DNA of 64,000 bases from positions 1-64,000 of the forward strand of contig JAGCWQ010000121.1 in assembly GCA_017961765.1 (NCBI GenBank), written 5' to 3'. The first letter of the stretch is position 1. Every line of letters begins with the position of its first letter. Positions 35,051 through 44,043 of this stretch are shown here, one piece after another. Source of the stretch: Paludibacteraceae bacterium (GTDB taxonomy: Bacteria; Bacteroidota; Bacteroidia; Bacteroidales; Paludibacteraceae). The notes beneath the pieces were generated by a model that had not been told where the DNA came from, did not search any database, and worked only from the letters and a program-made list of their open reading frames with translations. The position numbers were made by a program, and so were the translations under genes.

Positions 35051-36385
35051 CTACAAATCACCCACAAGCAAAGGAAGCAAATAGATAGGCTTATTTTTTA
35101 GGCTTCCTTCATTTGAAACATCTTTTTGCGAAATCAGATATTGCTCGCCAACATACTGCGAATATTTTATAGCGAACTGAGTGATTGAATCATGGTTCCG
35201 AATCGATGCTGACTTCACTTCGATTGGAACAACCTTATGATTCGATGTTAATAGAAAGTCCACTTCATAATAATGGGAGCTCTCTTTCTTTTGCCACGTA
35301 TGATAGTATAGTTTTCTGCCACTTGAAACAATGATTTGAGCGACTGCATTCTCATACAAATATCCCAAATCCGCATCTAACTTATCGGAAATCAGTTTCT
35401 TGTAAATTTCCGATTGTGGTGCATGAGAATCATTGAAAAGCATTGTCACAAAAAGTCCCGTGTCCGACAAGTATAATTTGTATCTATCAACATCACGAGT
35501 CTGACTCAAACTCACAGATGGTTGAGATACATGATAGCAAGGAGTAACTATCTTTGAATCAACCAATTCGAATAATCGTTCTTCATCCCTCGCAGTTTTT
35601 TGTTTGCCAGTTGCCATCGAAACGACAAAGCGTTTACGTTTTAGTGCCAGTTGACTAGGCACAGAGTTGAAAATGTCTGAAAGCCTACCAGACGAATCAA
35701 TTTTTTTCAAATCGTCCACATACAAACGAATTATTTCCCGTTTGATTTTATCAATCTCATTGAAATTTTTTTTCTGCACGTACGCTTCTACTGCTTGGGG
35801 CATACCTCCAACAGCCATATAAATTCGAAAGTTCCGCATTAACGTACGGTTGACAGCATCACCGATAGGGGAATTTATCTTGTATAATTGCCTTAAGTTA
35901 TCAAAATTTCCTTGTGTCGCCCATAAAAACTCTTCATAATCCATAGGGTAAACATTGATTTTATGTTCCTCCGATGGTATGAGTATATCTTTTACATTTT
36001 TCCTAATTGAAATAAGCGAACCCGTCTCTATATAATCGTATCTGCCATCTTTTACAAGATGTTTTATCGCCTGGCGGACTTTGGGATATAACTGAATTTC
36101 GTCAAAAATTATTACCGACTCCCTGTCATAAAGCGTGACGTCGGTTTCAGCCTGAAGTTTCAAAAAGAAGATGTCCAAATTGACGATGTCTTTCATTATA
36201 TCCAACATTGCTTCCGTGGCTTCAGAAAAGTCTATTTTGATATAGGATTTATACTCTTTTTGGGCAAAATATTCGGCTATGGTGGTTTTTCCAACACGTC
36301 GTGCGCCTTCCAGCAGACAAGCATATTTCCCCCCATAATTGCTTTTCCACTCCAAAAGTTCATCGTATGCCTTTCTCCTAAACAT
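35051..36385 (-). CDS. AAA ATPase with C-terminal DUF4143 domain
   Basis: 444 residues. Walker A GARRVGKTT at 27-35, Walker B VIIFDEIQ with Asp95/Glu96, then the AAA_14 region; the C-terminal 200 residues fit DUF4143 (DTGLFVTMLF; YLYENAVAQIIVSSGRKLYYH; EVDFLLTSNHKVVPIEVKSA). The EVDF...EVKSA ending has the Glu-Lys arrangement of restriction-like nuclease folds. These proteins occur in large families in gut anaerobes, often near mobile or defence genes; their role is not established. It is transcribed from its own promoter behind a set of 33-bp tandem repeats. Confidence 0.85.
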   Translation of the reverse strand: MFRRKAYDELLEWKSNYGGKYACLLEGARRVGKTTIAEYFAQKEYKSYIKIDFSEATEAMLDIMKDIVNLDIFFLKLQAETDVTLYDRESVIIFDEIQLYPKVRQAIKHLVKDGRYDYIETGSLISIRKNVKDILIPSEEHKINVYPMDYEEFLWATQGNFDNLRQLYKINSPIGDAVNRTLMRNFRIYMAVGGMPQAVEAYVQKKNFNEIDKIKREIIRLYVDDLKKIDSSGRLSDIFNSVPSQLALKRKRFVVSMATGKQKTARDEERLFELVDSKIVTPCYHVSQPSVSLSQTRDVDRYKLYLSDTGLFVTMLFNDSHAPQSEIYKKLISDKLDADLGYLYENAVAQIIVSSGRKLYYHTWQKKESSHYYEVDFLLTSNHKVVPIEVKSASIRNHDSITQFAIKYSQYVGEQYLISQKDVSNEGSLKNKPIYLLPLLVGDL

Positions 36386-36413
36386 ATCACATTGTTTTTT
36401 AATGTTTTCGATA

Positions 36414-36421
36414 CAAATATA
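36414..36421 (-). promoter_or_regulatory. -7 box of the DUF4143 ATPase promoter
   Basis: Minus-strand TATATTTG fits TAnnTTTG, 28 bp before the start at 36385. The nearest 33-bp repeat begins 7 bp upstream and supplies a TTG near the -33 position (TTGAAATATCGG). Confidence 0.55.
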
Positions 36422-36427
36422 GATTAA

Positions 36428-36514
36428 AGTACCGATATTTCAAGTAAAAACAAGGCAAAAAGTACCGATATTTCAAGTAAAAACAAGACAAAAAGTACCG
36501 ATATTTCAAGTAAA
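36428..36514 (-). repeat. three 33-bp direct repeats upstream of the ATPase gene
   Basis: Units start at 36428, 36461 and 36494, each AGTACCGATATTTCAAGTAA followed by AAACAAG and CAAAA; the third stops after about 21 bp. Units 1 and 2 differ at one base at most. They abut the ATPase promoter on its upstream side, with the first unit overlapping the expected -33 region. A 33-bp period is about three helical turns, so bound proteins would align on one face. Confidence 0.85.
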
Positions 36515-36522
36515 TGCCCAAC

Positions 36523-36558
36523 AAAAAAGGAACGACCCGAAAAATCGAATCGTTCCTT
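36523..36558 (-). terminator. terminator of sufBCD
   Basis: Stem AAAGGAACGA / TCGTTCCTTT; on the minus strand it runs into TTTTTTG. It lies 20 bp after the sufD stop and shows that the operon ends there. Confidence 0.7.
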
Positions 36559-36578
36559 TCCTATATCTAATCAGCAAG

Positions 36579-37943
36579 TTATTCCTTACAAATCACGCAA
36601 CCTGAACATTTGGCCAACTCGCCCCTGAAACGTTTTTCCACCAAGAGACGAATCTTATTCCGCAAGGCCTCCACACTGATCTTTTCGATCACATCGTCCA
36701 TAAAGGCCAACATCAACAACATCTTTGCCTCCTTCTCGGAGATACCCCTCGCACGCATATAGAAGAGGGCCGTCTCGTCCATCTGCCCCGTAGTGGCGCC
36801 GTGGCTACACTTCACGTCGTCGGCATATATCTCCAACTGCGGCTTGCTATAGACATGCGCCTCCTTCGTCATGCAGATGTTCTTACAACTCTGGTAAGCC
36901 TCCGTCTTCTGCGCGCCCTCCTTCACGAGAACCCTGCCAGCAAAGACACCGACCGAAGAGTCGTCAACCACATATTTGTAGAGCTCCCGACTATGGCAGT
37001 TGGGCACATTATGGTTGATATACGTGGTATTGTCGATATGCTCCTCCCTGTCTCCGATGGCCATACCGCACAAAAGCGTCTCCGCATGTTCGCCGTCCAA
37101 ATCCACACGAATCGTGTTACGGGTAAAACCGTTATGGAGCGTCGAATCGTTGATCACCACATGCGAGCCCTCCTCCTGCTTAACGAAGAGCGACCCGAAA
37201 TTGGTCATCGTATAGTTGGTCTGCTCCAACTTGTACTGCTCGTAGGAAGCATTCTTGCCAACAAAGACTTCCGTCACCCTATTGCAAAGGAAATTCAACT
37301 TATCCATCGTATGGGCACAAACCAAGAATTTGGCGGAAGCCCCCTCTTCCAAGATGATCAAGTTACGGCTATTCGCCATCATGTCTGCATTGGCATGCAT
37401 CACGTTTATCAGTTGGACAGGCTTTTCAACCACCACATTCTTAGGCACATACAAAAAGAAACCATCTTGTGCGAAGGCAGTATTAAAAGAAGTTAAACCA
37501 TCCATCTTCGCACCGACTGCCTTGCCATAGTAGCGGGCAACCAAATCAGGATATTTCTCCGCATGCTCCTTCAGGCTACCCCAAAGCACCCCTTTCTCCA
37601 TCAACTCCTCCATATCCCTGCTGAGAGGAAGGGAGGTATCTGACAAGAAAGAGTCGTTGACCACGAAAAAGAGATGGGAATTGATGCCTGGCACGTTGCA
37701 TTTGACCAACTCGCTCGGAGACAAAAGGCATGGCACCCTCCGCAGGTTCATGCCATAATCTGCGGCAAAACAGCTACGCACATCCGTATAGCGATAAGCC
37801 TCCAACCTCTGCGTGGGGAAACCCGACGCCACGAACTGGTCGAACGCCGCATCCCGCCCTTGGTTCATCACCTCGGCCGAATGGGATTTCAGTTCCTCGT
37901 GGAACTCCCGGTAAATGTCTATGTATGATTGTTCTATTTCCAT
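36579..37943 (-). CDS. sufD: Fe-S cluster assembly protein SufD
   Basis: 454 residues from ATG 37943 (MEIEQSYIDIYREF). A longer frame from 38045 overlaps sufC and has an Arg/Trp-rich N-terminus foreign to SufD, so it was rejected. The C-terminal beta-helix region shows VKCSHGATTGQMDETALFYM with the conserved His and the 'ARGISEKEAKMLL' helix. SufD pairs with SufB in the SufBC2D scaffold that builds clusters in the cytoplasm. The gene is last in sufB-sufC-sufD and is followed by a terminator, with no sufS. Confidence 0.93.
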   Translation of the reverse strand: MEIEQSYIDIYREFHEELKSHSAEVMNQGRDAAFDQFVASGFPTQRLEAYRYTDVRSCFAADYGMNLRRVPCLLSPSELVKCNVPGINSHLFFVVNDSFLSDTSLPLSRDMEELMEKGVLWGSLKEHAEKYPDLVARYYGKAVGAKMDGLTSFNTAFAQDGFFLYVPKNVVVEKPVQLINVMHANADMMANSRNLIILEEGASAKFLVCAHTMDKLNFLCNRVTEVFVGKNASYEQYKLEQTNYTMTNFGSLFVKQEEGSHVVINDSTLHNGFTRNTIRVDLDGEHAETLLCGMAIGDREEHIDNTTYINHNVPNCHSRELYKYVVDDSSVGVFAGRVLVKEGAQKTEAYQSCKNICMTKEAHVYSKPQLEIYADDVKCSHGATTGQMDETALFYMRARGISEKEAKMLLMLAFMDDVIEKISVEALRNKIRLLVEKRFRGELAKCSGCVICKE

Positions 37944-37980
37944 TTTCGATTCAGCGAATAAAGTTTCCACAAACGGAGCG

Positions 37981-38733
37981 TCACTCACCCAACTCCTTCT
38001 TAATCCAATCGTAGCCCTTCTCCTCCAACTCCAAGGCCAACTCACGTCCTGCCGACTTCACAATCCTACCCTTGTAAAGCACATGGACGAAATCTGGGAC
38101 GATATAATCCAAGAGACGTTGGTAGTGGGTAATGACGATGCTGGCGTTGTCATTGCTCTTCAGCTTGTTCACACCGCTGGCGACGATACGCAAGGCATCA
38201 ATGTCAAGACCGCTGTCCGTCTCGTCCAAGATGGAAAGGCGTGGCTCCAACATGGCCATTTGGAAAATCTCGTTACGCTTCTTCTCTCCACCGGAGAATC
38301 CCTCGTTCACCGAACGGTTGGCCAACTTGTTATCCAACTCGACCAACTCCTTCTTCTCACGCATCAGCTTCAAGAAATCGGAGGCGGACATAGGCTCCAA
38401 GCCCTTGTACTTACGATGTTCATTCACCGCCGTACGCATGAAATTCACCATGCTGACTCCTGGAATCTCCACAGGATATTGGAAACTCAAGAAGAGGCCC
38501 TCTCTAGAACGATCCTCAGGAGAGAGTTCCAACAAGTTCTTTCCATTGAAAGTAACTTCACCCTCCGTCACCACATAGGCCGGATTGCCGGCAAGGACAG
38601 AAGACAACGTACTCTTTCCAGAACCATTCGGTCCCATGATGGCATGGACTTCACCCGGTTTCACCGTCAGGTTGATACCCTTCAATATCTCTTTGCCATT
38701 AATATTGGCATGCAAATTCTTTATCTCTAACAT
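37981..38733 (-). CDS. sufC: Fe-S cluster assembly ATPase SufC
   Basis: 250 residues, ABC-type ATPase. Walker A GPNGSGKST (34-42), signature FSGGEKKR, Walker B LSILDETDSGLD, and the switch His in VITHYQRLL. It drives conformational change in the SufBD scaffold. It lies 24 bp after sufB and 37 bp before sufD, in the usual Bacteroidota order. Confidence 0.96.
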   Translation of the reverse strand: MLEIKNLHANINGKEILKGINLTVKPGEVHAIMGPNGSGKSTLSSVLAGNPAYVVTEGEVTFNGKNLLELSPEDRSREGLFLSFQYPVEIPGVSMVNFMRTAVNEHRKYKGLEPMSASDFLKLMREKKELVELDNKLANRSVNEGFSGGEKKRNEIFQMAMLEPRLSILDETDSGLDIDALRIVASGVNKLKSNDNASIVITHYQRLLDYIVPDFVHVLYKGRIVKSAGRELALELEEKGYDWIKKELGE

Positions 38734-38757
38734 GATTCAATTTTTTTCGGTTAACAA

Positions 38758-40197
38758 TCAGCCCACACTACCTTCCAACGAGACGGAAAGCAGTTTCTGA
38801 GCCTCGACAGCGAACTCCATCGGAAGCTTATTCAGCACCTCCTTGGCATAGCCGTTGACAATCAAGCCGACAGCGTCCTCATTGCTGATTCCTCGTTGGT
38901 TGCAATAGAATATTTGGTCTTCGTTGATTTTGGAAGTCGTCGCCTCGTGCTCGACAACAGCCGTGTCATTTTTTATGTCCATGTAAGGGAAGGTATGCGC
39001 ACCACACTTGTCCCCCAACAGCAAGCTGTCGCATTGGGAGAAGTTACGGGCACCGTCCGCATTCTTCGTCACCTTCACCAAGCCCCTGTAGCTGTTTTGG
39101 CTACGGCCTGCCGAGATACCCTTTGAGACGATGTGGCTACGGGTATTCTTTCCGATGTGGATCATCTTCGTACCCGTATCGGCCTGCTGGTAATTGTTGG
39201 TGACAGCCACCGAATAGAATTCGCCGACCGAATTGTCGCCCAACAAGACACAGCTTGGATACTTCCAAGTGATGGCGGAACCCGTCTCGACCTGCGTCCA
39301 AGAGACCTTGGAGCTATCGCCCTTGCAAAGAGCACGCTTGGTCACGAAATTGTAGATACCGCCCTTGCCCTCCTTGTCGCCCGGATACCAGTTTTGGACA
39401 GTCGAATATTTGATCTCCGCACGGTCATGCGCCACCAACTCCACGATAGCCGCATGCAGCTGGCTCTCGTCACGGACAGGAGCCGTACAACCCTCCAGAT
39501 AGGAGACATAGCTGTCGTCGTCCGCCACGATCAACGTACGCTCGAATTGCCCCGTGTTCTTCGCATTGATACGGAAGTAGGTGGAGAGCTCCATAGGGCA
39601 ACGGACACCCTTAGGAATATAGACGAAAGAGCCATCGCTAAAGACTGCCGAATTCAGTGCGGCAAAAAAGTTATCGTCATACGGAACAGCCGTTCCAAGA
39701 TATTTCTTCACCAAATCAGGATAATCCTTCACCGCCTCGCTAAACGAGCAGAAGACGATGCCCAACTCGGCCAAATTCTCCTTGTAGGTCGTCTTGACAG
39801 AAACACTATCCATCACCGCATCAACGGCCATGCCCGAGAGTTGCTTCTGCTCCTCCAAAGGAATGCCCAACTTATCGAATGTCTTCAGCAATTCGGGATC
39901 CACCTCATCCAAACTTTTGGGCGATGGCTTACTCTTTGGCGCCGCGAAGTAATAAATATCCTGATAATCGATTTCGGGGATATTCAAATGAGCCCAATCT
40001 GGCATCTTCAACGTACACCAATGGCGATAGGCCTTCAGACGATATTCCAAAAGCCACTCGGGCTCTCCCTTCTTTTGGGAAATCAGCCTCACAATATCCT
40101 CGTTGAGTCCCTTCGGAATGATATCAGTCTCGATATCGGTCACGAAACCATACTTATAGTCACCCTGAGTAACTTTATCTACTATATTTTCACTCAT
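38758..40197 (-). CDS. sufB: Fe-S cluster assembly scaffold SufB
   Basis: 479 residues; scaffold on which clusters are built. Seen: [20 protein letters not shown], the motif [20 protein letters not shown] with the conserved cysteine, and NCR-like C-terminal blocks [11 protein letters not shown] and [15 protein letters not shown]. First gene of the operon, with a promoter box 49 bp upstream of its ATG. Confidence 0.96.
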   Translation of the reverse strand: MSENIVDKVTQGDYKYGFVTDIETDIIPKGLNEDIVRLISQKKGEPEWLLEYRLKAYRHWCTLKMPDWAHLNIPEIDYQDIYYFAAPKSKPSPKSLDEVDPELLKTFDKLGIPLEEQKQLSGMAVDAVMDSVSVKTTYKENLAELGIVFCSFSEAVKDYPDLVKKYLGTAVPYDDNFFAALNSAVFSDGSFVYIPKGVRCPMELSTYFRINAKNTGQFERTLIVADDDSYVSYLEGCTAPVRDESQLHAAIVELVAHDRAEIKYSTVQNWYPGDKEGKGGIYNFVTKRALCKGDSSKVSWTQVETGSAITWKYPSCVLLGDNSVGEFYSVAVTNNYQQADTGTKMIHIGKNTRSHIVSKGISAGRSQNSYRGLVKVTKNADGARNFSQCDSLLLGDKCGAHTFPYMDIKNDTAVVEHEATTSKINEDQIFYCNQRGISNEDAVGLIVNGYAKEVLNKLPMEFAVEAQKLLSVSLEGSVG

Positions 40198-40245
40198 AAA
40201 AACGGACTTTACAGGGGGTTAACGACAACCCCCGCAAAATTGCCA

Positions 40246-40253
40246 CAAAGGTA
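40246..40253 (-). promoter_or_regulatory. -7 box of sufBCD promoter
   Basis: Minus-strand TACCTTTG fits TAnnTTTG, 49 bp before the sufB start. An AT-rich region follows on the upstream side. Confidence 0.45.
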
Positions 40254-40448
40254 CAAAAAAAAGATAGTTTTAGACAGATTTGTAAAAATCATCAGCAGAA
40301 AATAAGCCCTAAATCATTCATATTTAACATAACCTACTAATTCAATAGGTTTTATAGAGGAGAAAGGATGTTTTACTTGCACCAATTAAACTCGATTAAT
40401 GCCAAACAAGGTGCAATCAAAATCATTACGTAGCTAAAAACATTTCAT

Positions 40449-40456
40449 TAATTTTG
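40449..40456 (+). promoter_or_regulatory. -7 box of the 40486 gene pair
   Basis: TAATTTTG fits TAnnTTTG, 29 bp before ATG 40486. Confidence 0.45.
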
Positions 40457-40485
40457 TGTGATTATTAACATAAAGTCAGCGCACT

Positions 40486-40677
40486 ATGGGAACAATAACA
40501 AAAGCGGAATATAAAGAAATAGTACGTCAAAAAAAGGATCTATTCAAGCTTATACTGAAAAAAACAGGAATAACGCAAGACGATGTTCTTCTCCCTGTCA
40601 TGCAACAATTCATAAACGAGAATATCGACGTTCTAACCGAAACAGAACTCAAGAAGTTCAACAAACTTATAAAATGA
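40486..40677 (+). CDS. small protein, candidate antitoxin partner of PIN gene
   Basis: 63 residues, predicted all-helical and charged (KAEYKEIVRQKKDLFKLILK; TETELKKFNKLIK). Its TGA overlaps the ATG of the following PIN-domain gene (ATGA), the typical arrangement of a toxin-antitoxin pair. I recognise no DNA-binding motif or antitoxin family, so the role rests on position only. Confidence 0.6.
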   Translation: MGTITKAEYKEIVRQKKDLFKLILKKTGITQDDVLLPVMQQFINENIDVLTETELKKFNKLIK

Positions 40678-41121
40678 CAAATAAGGCCTATCAACGCATA
40701 TACGTTGACACCAACATCCTAATCAACTACTGCATATGGAATAGCTGCCGATTGTGACACCTTGGATTACATATTCAAGAAGAGGCGGAAAGAGGTCCTT
40801 TTCACCTCTTCCTTGGCGGTTGCTCAGACTATAACAAGACTGCAAACAACCACATCCCGCAGGAAGGCATATACAAGTGAAGAGGTGGTGCCTATGCTGA
40901 AAAAACTATTGAATAAGTTTACGCTAGTGAACCTTACCGCCGACGACGTTTTTGACGGACTTGATGAGAACTGCAAAGACTTAGAGGACAATATCCATTT
41001 CATTTTAAGCCCAAAGGTAAGGTGCGAGTGTATATTGACCAACAACGAAAAGGATTTCGTTCAGTTCAACATCCCCACATTTAAGCCCATTCTAAGGCTA
41101 GCAAAACTCAACTTCAAATAG
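40674..41121 (+). pseudogene. PIN-domain protein (VapC-like) with frameshift
   Basis: From ATG 40674 the frame reads MTNKAYQRIYVDTNILINYC, with the first PIN aspartate in VDTN, then stops at 40755-40757. The +1 frame, open from well before that stop, reads AADCDTLDYIFKKRRKEVLF and continues to 41121 with the later PIN motif: LEDNIHF then CECILTNNEKDF. A single indel between about 40730 and 40755 splits an otherwise complete domain of about 148 residues. PIN domains are Mg-dependent ribonucleases, toxins in VapBC-type pairs. Here the toxin is probably inactive, unless the frameshift is a sequencing error. It ends 15 bp from the convergent cstA. Confidence 0.75.
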
Positions 41122-41136
41122 CATCACAAAAGCCCC

Positions 41137-42546
41137 TTATTTCTTCAAATTCTTCTTCCAATAGAAGAATGCCACCAAAGAGGCCACTACAGACAATCCA
41201 CCGATGGAATAAGAGAGATCCGAGGACAAGTGGAAGCACTCTGGCGCAATCATCAAGTAGGTCACGCAGACCATCGTCATGAACAACGCAGGAACAAGGG
41301 AAATAATATAAGCCTTCTTTTGCAACGTCAGATAAACCGTGATGGCCCACAAAGTGAAGACGGACAACGACTGGTTCATCCAAGAGAAGTACCTCCATAT
41401 CAGATTGAAGCCCTCCTTATCACTCAGACTATAAATCAGCGCACCTAAAGTCAACACGAAAATCGGGATACAGATCTTCAAACGGCTCGCCACCGTCTTC
41501 TGCTCCATCTTCAAGGAGTCTGCCACAATCAAACGACAAGAACGCAAAGCCGTATCTCCAGAGGTAATCGGAGCAAAGACCACGCCCAACAAAGCCAAGC
41601 CGGCTCCTATCGTGCCCAACCAATCGCCCGTGATGGCATTCACAATCACAGCCGCATTAGACTCGTCATATCCTTTCTCATGGAAGAAATAGGTGGCCGC
41701 AGCCGCCCAAATCAATGCCACAATACCCTCTACAATCATCGCCCCGTAAAAGACAGGACGTCCATAAGACTCCTTCTCCATGCAACGAGCCATCATCGGC
41801 GACTGGGTAGCATGGAAACCCGAAATGGCGCCACAAGCGATACTGATAAACATAATCGGGAAGATGGGCAAATCGGCAGCATGCGGATGCGTATTGGCCA
41901 AACCGTCGGTCAACTCAGGCAAGGCAGGCGCCTTCACATAGAGCATGACCAAAATACCCACTGCCATGAATATCAACGCAAGGGCAAATAGCGGATAGAC
42001 CTGACCTATCACCTTATCAATAGGCAAAAGGGTGGCCAAAATATAATAACCGAAGATAACGAAAATCCAGACCATGCTCGGAACTGAGGTCAGATTCTGG
42101 AGCAGTCCGGCCGGACCCGACACGAAAACCGCAGCCACAAGCATCATCAGCACCATCGTAAAGAAAACCATCACCTTCTTTGTGCGCTCGCCCAAATAAC
42201 GGCCGATGATTCCAGGAAGACTCTCGCCATCGTGGCGCATCGACATCATACCTGCCACATAGTCATGCATGGCGCCCGCAAAGATACATCCGAAGACGAT
42301 CCACAAGTAGGAGGCCGTACCGAACTTGGCACCCATGATTGCTCCGAAAATCGGGCCCAAGCCCGCAATGTTCAAAAATTGAATCATGAAAATCTTCCAA
42401 GGCTTCAACGGAAGAAAATCGACATTGTCGCATTTAGCGACGGCTGGCGTAACTCGTCCATCCGGACCAAAAACACGCTCTACTACCTTTCCATACAGGA
42501 AATAACCTAAAATCAAAGCCACAAGGGCCACCGAAAAAGTTATCAT
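41137..42546 (-). CDS. cstA: carbon starvation protein A family transporter
   Basis: 469 residues, about 12 membrane helices. Family signature at the N-terminus: FMIQFLNIAGLGPIFGAIMG and GAMHDYVAGMMSMRHDGESL, plus SGFHATQSPMMARCM in the middle. CstA proteins import peptides or pyruvate; which applies here cannot be told. It is shorter than Escherichia coli CstA (about 700 residues) and belongs to the short form common in Bacteroidota. A leader of about 135 bp separates it from a promoter box at 42686. Confidence 0.9.
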   Translation of the reverse strand: MITFSVALVALILGYFLYGKVVERVFGPDGRVTPAVAKCDNVDFLPLKPWKIFMIQFLNIAGLGPIFGAIMGAKFGTASYLWIVFGCIFAGAMHDYVAGMMSMRHDGESLPGIIGRYLGERTKKVMVFFTMVLMMLVAAVFVSGPAGLLQNLTSVPSMVWIFVIFGYYILATLLPIDKVIGQVYPLFALALIFMAVGILVMLYVKAPALPELTDGLANTHPHAADLPIFPIMFISIACGAISGFHATQSPMMARCMEKESYGRPVFYGAMIVEGIVALIWAAAATYFFHEKGYDESNAAVIVNAITGDWLGTIGAGLALLGVVFAPITSGDTALRSCRLIVADSLKMEQKTVASRLKICIPIFVLTLGALIYSLSDKEGFNLIWRYFSWMNQSLSVFTLWAITVYLTLQKKAYIISLVPALFMTMVCVTYLMIAPECFHLSSDLSYSIGGLSVVASLVAFFYWKKNLKK

Positions 42547-42685
42547 TTATATAATCCTTTAGCGGGTTCCTGCGATAGTTCACGGAGCTAACCGTCATAC
42601 TCAATCCTACATCAAGAAGGCCAGCAAGCAAGACCACGAAACCGACAGAACCCATTGTTGACTATCTGTTTTCGCTTAAAACACA

Positions 42686-42693
42686 CAAAGGTA
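42686..42693 (-). promoter_or_regulatory. -7 box of cstA promoter
   Basis: Minus-strand TACCTTTG fits TAnnTTTG, 140 bp before the cstA ATG. The long leader contains a short hydrophobic open frame starting at 42655. Confidence 0.4.
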
Positions 42694-42727
42694 AGAAGAT
42701 TAGGAATAGGGTATCTTTTATTTTCAT

Positions 42728-42762
42728 AAAAAAACATGGGGGCGAAAAATTTTCGCCCCCAT
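42728..42762 (-). terminator. terminator of HU gene
   Basis: Perfect 13-bp stem ATGGGGGCGAAAA / TTTTCGCCCCCAT with, on the minus strand, a following T-run of seven. Confidence 0.85.
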
Positions 42763-42765
42763 AGT

Positions 42766-43038
42766 TTAATTTATTTCGTCGTTCAATTCCGCACCAGCCT
42801 TGAATTTCACCGTCTTTTTGGCGGCAATCGTGATTGGCTGCTTCGTGGCAGGATTCACACCCTGGCGCTGCGCTCTTTCCGAGACAGCAAAAGAGCCGAA
42901 ACCGACCAAACTGATTTTGTCTCCACCTTTCAATGCTGCTGATGTCACTTTAATAAAAGCATCCAATGCTTTTTTTGAATCAACCTTGCTCAAGCCCGAT
43001 TCCTCGGCCATGGCACTTACGAGTTCCGATTTGTTCAT
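42766..43038 (-). CDS. hup: HU-family DNA-binding protein
   Basis: 90 residues, full-length HU: MNKSELVSAMAEESGLSK, then ISLVGFGSFAVSERAQRQG with the GFG(S/T)F motif, and the DNA-intercalating arm NPATKQPITI. A dimeric nucleoid protein that bends DNA. It has its own terminator and a promoter box at 43103, and is divergent from the rhomboid genes. Confidence 0.95.
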   Translation of the reverse strand: MNKSELVSAMAEESGLSKVDSKKALDAFIKVTSAALKGGDKISLVGFGSFAVSERAQRQGVNPATKQPITIAAKKTVKFKAGAELNDEIN

Positions 43039-43102
43039 ATCTCTTAATTTAAATTTATGGTCTCATAAAAACAAAGGGACAAGGAAATTATTCTCCCTAC
43101 TA

Positions 43103-43110
43103 CAAATATA
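43103..43110 (-). promoter_or_regulatory. -7 box of HU gene promoter
   Basis: Minus-strand TATATTTG fits TAnnTTTG, 65 bp before the HU start. Confidence 0.45.
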
Positions 43111-43217
43111 AATGATAATTAAATTCTTTCAAACACAAACATCCTTTTTTTCAAGCATAAAATCTCTTTTCTACCTCTTTTATGTTTATAAGCATAAAAA
43201 GATGTGCTTTTTTCCAT

Positions 43218-43225
43218 TAAATTTG
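43218..43225 (+). promoter_or_regulatory. -7 box of rhomboid operon promoter
   Basis: TAAATTTG fits TAnnTTTG, 60 bp before ATG 43286 and divergent from the HU promoter. Confidence 0.45.
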
Positions 43226-43285
43226 CAGGAAAAAAGTTAGGCCGCCATGATTTTCATGGTGTTCCCATAAAATAAAAGACAAAAA

Positions 43286-44029
43286 ATGTCATTTCAGAAC
43301 AACATATCACTCTTAACTCCAGTAGTCAAGCACTTGATTATCATAAATGTGTTGATCATGCTTCTCAGTGCCACGCCTAGCGACATTTTAGGGATTGACA
43401 TTCAAAACACATTTGCCCTCCACTATTGGAAGGCTTCCAATTTCTATCCGTTCCAACTCATCACCCATCAATTCCTGCATGCCAACCTGGCTCACATATT
43501 CTTCAATATGTTCATGCTATTCTCGTTTGGACCTGCCATAGAATATCGGATGGGACCGGTGAAATTCATCGGATTCTACCTTCTCTGCGGAATCGGAGCA
43601 GGTATGGCAGAAGAACTCACTTGGAACTTCGACTCTGTCATTCAAGAACTTAACAGATTGGCGGATGTCACTTGCCAAACGGGGCAATCCATCTCCTTCC
43701 CAGACGGAAGCGTTAAAACGCCAAGCGAATTCATTGAATTCAAAGATATGGTGTTCTGCCGCCGGTTTGCAGCAGTCGGCGCATCGGGTGCTCTTATGGG
43801 TGTCTTTGCGGCCACTGCCCTATTCTACCCCAATGTGAACACCTACTTCCTCTTTATTCCGTTTCCCATCAAGGCGAAATATATGGTGGTTATCTTTTTC
43901 CTCCTCGACATGGGCCTCGGATTCAATTCGGTAGAAGGCGACACTGTTGCCCATTTCGCCCACGTCGGCGGCTTGATAATGGGATTCCTCCTCATCTTTC
44001 TTTGGAGATTCACACATAGGTCGAACTAA
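43286..44029 (+). CDS. rhomboid family intramembrane serine protease 1
   Basis: 247 residues, six or more membrane helices. Catalytic Ser167 in GASGALMG and His226 in AHFAHVGGL; the HQFLHANLAHIFFNM helix (about 61-75) carries the conserved His/Asn that form the oxyanion site. A loop of about 45 residues (115-158) between helices is longer than in GlpG. It cleaves membrane proteins within the bilayer; the substrate is unknown. It lies 14 bp before the second rhomboid gene. Confidence 0.92.
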   Translation: MSFQNNISLLTPVVKHLIIINVLIMLLSATPSDILGIDIQNTFALHYWKASNFYPFQLITHQFLHANLAHIFFNMFMLFSFGPAIEYRMGPVKFIGFYLLCGIGAGMAEELTWNFDSVIQELNRLADVTCQTGQSISFPDGSVKTPSEFIEFKDMVFCRRFAAVGASGALMGVFAATALFYPNVNTYFLFIPFPIKAKYMVVIFFLLDMGLGFNSVEGDTVAHFAHVGGLIMGFLLIFLWRFTHRSN

Positions 44030-44043
44030 AAGGCAGGCAGATT

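Noticed and set aside
36428..36514. CRISPR array
   Set aside because: The 33-bp units are contiguous, with no unique spacers and no cas genes.
37944..38045. N-terminal extension of SufD overlapping sufC
   Set aside because: The extra residues are the out-of-phase 3' end of sufC; MEIEQSY is a normal SufD start.
39133..40305. 390-codon frame antisense to sufB
   Set aside because: It mirrors sufB codons, has no recognisable domain, and runs through the sufB promoter.
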